From Epiperipatus broadwayi (taxonomy: Eukaryota; Onychophora; Udeonychophora; Euonychophora; Peripatidae), in contig JAQFVV010000030.1 of NCBI GenBank assembly GCA_028023455.1, positions 3,552,501 to 3,616,500 of the forward strand: a stretch of DNA of 64,000 nt, read 5' to 3'. This document shows, piece after piece, positions 60,441 to 64,000 of this stretch. The notes below the pieces were generated by a model. That model was not told where the DNA came from. It ran no database searches and saw only the letters and a list, made by a program, of their open reading frames with translations. The translations under genes and the position numbers were made by a program. Every line of letters starts with the position of its first letter. The first letter of the stretch is position 1.

Positions 60441-61560
60441 TAGTAACTGTATGAACAAGGGGAATATTTTAGATAAATATTTGAAAATCAAATAGATACA
60501 AAGAATTCATTTAACATCTTAATTCTTTAACATTATGTAATATAGATATTTATTAAGGCTTGAATAAAATCAAAAGAGAATTTTAATATTTTCAGGATAA
60601 AATAGTTAAATTAAGCATTGTATTATGACCCACATGTATAGATAAGTGATGTAGTTTTAAATAAATAAAAAAAATACACAAAATCATACTTTAAATAAAA
60701 CAATTGTTTCATCTTTCATTTGTAATATAGTTGTGAGTGGTAAAAATCAAATAAAATAACAAGGCAAAAATATCTGTTTTATCACATAGGTTTCTTAATT
60801 GATTCATACAGCTTATGTTGAATAACATTTGTCATTGACATATTTGTTTAAATTGCATTTATATTCAAAATAAAGACTATCATGTCATATGACTAAATAA
60901 CACATAATAATAATTTTACTTATTAACTCAAGTAATTTGAGATCAAAGATTCGTTCTTTGGGGAGAATAAAACTAACTCTTCAAATAAAATAAAAAAATT
61001 ATTCAAAGCTATACTACATATCTGTATTCCTTTGAACTACAGTTGTGTTTTATGAGATACTTAAGCACAAATTGCATCTTGGAATAATCCCTTTTATTTA
61101 GTGATATGCCTTTAAATATGGCAAAAGCACTAATATATCTATGTGCATGACACTTAACTTTATAAAGTTTAGAGGGGATTTTATACATAATATTACAGTG
61201 GCTCAATTAAGTACTTTTTCATAATAAACACTTAAAATGACTATCTTGATCTCTAGGGTTATTCATATATATTTGTATATAAAAAATACTGTAATAGCAA
61301 ATCCACCCTTCAAATGTATCTCATGATTAATTAATGATCCTTAAGTTATACATGAGTGAAAATATACACCTTGCTAGTAATAATAATGAAATCAAAATTT
61401 TTAATATTTAAAGCAGTCTTCATTTTGATACAAATGCCAATAAAGATTTTGCCTAACGAATAAATATACATTATATGATAAGTATAAGCGTATGTTATAA
61501 ATCATTTGATATAGTTATAAAAAAAGTCAATACCTGTTAATATACTTTAATTTTTTCATG
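60441..61560. other. AT-rich non-coding stretch
   Basis: No feature is recognised. Confidence 0.45.
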
Positions 61561-61563
61561 GAG

Positions 61564-61640
61564 ATATACTAAAAAAAGATATATATATATATACACACCC
61601 ATATACTAAAAAAAGATATATATATATATACACACCCATT
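61564..61640. repeat. Perfect 37-bp tandem duplication
   Basis: The segment from ATACTAAAAAAAG to ACACACCC is repeated without visible change; ACTAAA starts at 61568 and 61605. It is adjacent to the HHR-C unit and probably a recent slippage product. Confidence 0.85.
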
Positions 61641-62112
61641 TTAGTATAACCTTAAAAGCAAGTTACACATTTTGTGTCTTGTTTTATTAATTATTATAAG
61701 TGTACCCTTGAAGGCTTTTGCAATGTTATATTACTTTAGCTTTTAATATATGGTGAAACTGAACCGATTTCAGACCAATATAGCTATCCGTTTTGTAAGG
61801 CTGGATTTGAAGACATTTGCGTGTCTGAAAAATTCAAGTTTTCAAATTGATAGTAACATATTAAATAAGTGCTGATGCTTGAGTTGGAGTTTTGGATTTA
61901 GTATCTGAAATCCTAACTCTTCACTGAGGTGAGTCATAAGCTCAAAACCAATTGGTCTGGGGTGAGGATTTTTTTTAGTAGAGATTTTGAATTCTTTCTC
62001 TTTTGGCACTTATAATTAAAACTTGTTAGGAGCTAGTGGTAAGCTCCACCTAGTGAACATTTTAGTACAAGCTTAAAAGCAAGTTACACATTTTGTGTCT
62101 TGTTTTATTATA
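61637..62112 (+). repeat. HHR-C-like unit flanked by direct repeats (421-bp period)
   Basis: About 50 bp (CATTTTAGTA.. to CTTGTTTTATTA) occur at 61637-61690 and 62058-62112. Between them are the body hairpins (TGAAA...TTTCA near 61754, AGACA...TGTCT near 61814) and a degenerate plus-strand hammerhead (61919-61962). It has the plan of the 57.7-kb unit on the opposite strand, but a different primary sequence. Confidence 0.75.
61919..61962 (+). ncRNA. Degenerate hammerhead (HHR-C type)
   Basis: TCTTCA, CTGAGGT (A9 changed to T), a GAG...CTC hairpin, AAA for GAA, the 10-nt palindrome ACCAATTGGT (61947-61956), C17, TGGGG. Two core positions are lost, but the long self-complementary helix III remains. 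Confidence 0.65.
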
Positions 62113-64000
62113 TATATATATAACAAAAGAAAGAAATGTGTATACATGTCTGTTTAAAATCTCAATTATAATCGATGACCTTCTCTTATAATTTTCTTAT
62201 TTTATTAATAAGATAGACAATTATCTTAAGAGTCTCTGCTTCAATCTTGATGCTTGAACTTTGTGAAGATGGCTGATAAAGTCTTTTGTTGAGGAATGTG
62301 TGAATTTAGTTACTTTTGAAATATTATTTCTGCAAATCATGATTAATCAAATAAGTTTTCAAAAATACTTCTTAAATCATAATTTTGGTTCCTCTCTCTG
62401 GTTAAGGATAGCTAGTTATTTAATACAATTTTATTTCACATATGCATGCTTGCTAATGATCTTCCATTTGATGTAAACTGGAAGATATGAGCAAAGAGCA
62501 AACCCCTGAATAGCACATCTCACTATCCATATTCAGTTTAAATTGAATTCTTTTTTCAGATAAATAAGGCAAAATTAATGAGAAGAAAACTTTGCTATGC
62601 TACACATATGTCAAAAAAGTCACAATGGTATCTTCATGAGCTTCACATGCCTTTTCTTTTATTACATAAGCAATCTCCATGGCATTTTTCAAATTACAGA
62701 TTCTTGAGAAATATTCTGTTCGCATCTTATTGTTAATTATTAAATTCACACACATATAGACAATAATTTTTTCAACTTTTTCCAAACATCTTAACATCTT
62801 ATTGTTTACATTAATTTTAAAAAAAAGAATACAGATAATTTAAAAATATTAAAAAAAAATAAAAATACATATATGTAAATCACAAATCCCTTTTTTTCTT
62901 TTTTAAATAAATCCACACAAATATTTTTAACTCACCATGTTATTAACATTGTGTCTAATATAATTTTGATGATTTTTTTATTTACTCTTTCTTTATTCAT
63001 TATTAGCTTTGCCCTCTCAATAACCCTAAATAAATATTAACCTTAGAAATGTCAAAAAATAATAAAAATGAGCAAAAATTGAGAATTGAAACATTTTATA
63101 CACATACATATTAAAAGATTATAATGCCCATCAAATGCTCAACTAAATAAATAATTATATACCCAACTTATCAAAAGATGTTTATCCTTTAATAATAATA
63201 ATTCAGAACCTTACAAATCTGAAGAAAACATTTTTACTTTCATTCCTTATATATATATTAACCATGAGGATTGACACATCCAATCTTACGATATGTATAT
63301 AATAGTTACAATTTTTATCATCAAATGAATGCAAAAAATAGCACTATAGAATAGCTATAGAATGGTGATGGTAAGCTGAAGCTAACCTCCATACAAAATA
63401 CTTTGGCTATCTAAAGTAAAAATTAAAATCAGAGATATATTTTTTGTGGTTATTTTGGAAGGTCTTTATCATATGATAAGCAGTATTCCTTTGTCTTTAT
63501 TTAATGATAGTTCTTCATTACCATTTTGTTATGTGTTTATATTTATACCTAAAGTAGAAAGATATATATCTTCCATTATGATTTTAGCTAAAATCTAGGA
63601 AAAACACAAAAAGTTTAAAGGATGCTATTAAGTATAAGAATAGTCATCTGACTACCTTTATTACCTCGTATCATTTGAACAAATATAGGTATCTAGAATC
63701 ATATAAACTCTTTCATGAATCTTGTAAATCAGATATTATATACTTTCAATAAATCAATCTTGAATATTAAAAGATGCTTTTCCAATGATCCTAAATTAAT
63801 AAAGGTTCCAACACTGAAAAAGAAAGCTACATGGTTACTATTATGTATGAAAGATACATGTGACAATTAAAGTCAGTCATTGTGTCATATCTAATTATTT
63901 ACCTTAATGTCCTGCAAAAAAATATGCAATCTTATAAAGATAATAATAATGCTGTTTCATACATAGAGAAAATATCAAAAACATTATATATAACTTAAAT
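62113..64000. other. AT-rich non-coding stretch
   Basis: No recognised gene, RNA or dispersed repeat to the end of the window. The 65-codon minus-strand open frame at 62600-62797 has no identifiable motif. Confidence 0.45.

Overview
This is a very AT-rich stretch of eukaryotic, most likely non-vertebrate metazoan, DNA with no recognisable host protein-coding gene, rRNA or functional tRNA. The animal call rests on the mobile-element mix: Penelope-like elements (PLEs) with GIY-YIG endonucleases, an RTE-clade LINE, an L1/Tx1-like LINE, a Ty3/gypsy relic, tRNA-derived SINEs with target-site duplications, and long simple repeats. The species cannot be named from the sequence. Nearly every long open frame comes from a transposon relic, a microsatellite or AT-rich chance.

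The main discovery is that the commonest dispersed repeats carry minimal (type I, short helix III) hammerhead ribozyme motifs. I read these by eye from the core CTGANGA, a helix II hairpin, GAA, a helix III that is usually self-complementary, an NUH cleavage position, and a helix I closing back on the 5' flank. Four repeat groups have them. Rep-A is about 420 bp with a tRNA-like B box. HHR-A units are about 454 bp. HHR-B/C units are about 380-420 bp. Rep-T is tRNA-like and forms the 3' end of a PLE. Ten copies keep the core residues; others have lost them by point change or deletion. Hammerheads are established in PLEs and in small non-autonomous 'retrozymes'. The density, the pairing with tRNA-like Pol III boxes, the self-complementary helix III and the repeated head-to-head inversions are what deserve follow-up here.

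Layout. 1-4.4 kb: AT-rich, with two sets of degenerate ~61-bp tandem repeats. 4.4 kb: a SINE. 6.2-9.9 kb: Rep-A copies, a 300-bp AAT/AGC microsatellite and a Rep-T copy. 11.3-13.6 kb: Rep-A and HHR-B relics. 13.9-15.9 kb: RTE LINE (minus strand) whose catalytic Asp pair now reads Asn-Asn. 16.6-17.1 kb: inverted Rep-T pair. 18.8-19.9 kb: L1/Tx1-like LINE 3' part. 20.6-22.7 kb: decayed coiled-coil coding relic between duplicated segments. 22.8-23.0 kb: RTE 3' end. 24.3-24.9 kb: inverted Rep-A pair. 26.9-28.2 kb: inverted PLE relic pair with a SINE near its centre. 28.95-29.75 kb: AGAT array. 30.4-32.5 kb: HHR-A tandem and fragments. 38.7-41.7 kb: head-to-head PLE pair ending in Rep-T. 42.1-44.6 kb: Ty3/gypsy relic. 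45.7-47.2 kb: RTE 3' end, TC/TA tract and a near-perfect 0.97-kb palindrome encoding two GIY-YIG domains. 48.3-50.8 kb: SINE, HHR-C and an HHR-A foldback. 53.8-62.1 kb: Rep-A, HHR-B and HHR-C units.

How the parts may work together (inference): PLE machinery could mobilise the hammerhead-bearing short elements. Their self-cleaving, possibly circular or dimeric, RNAs would explain the tandem units and perhaps the inverted copies.
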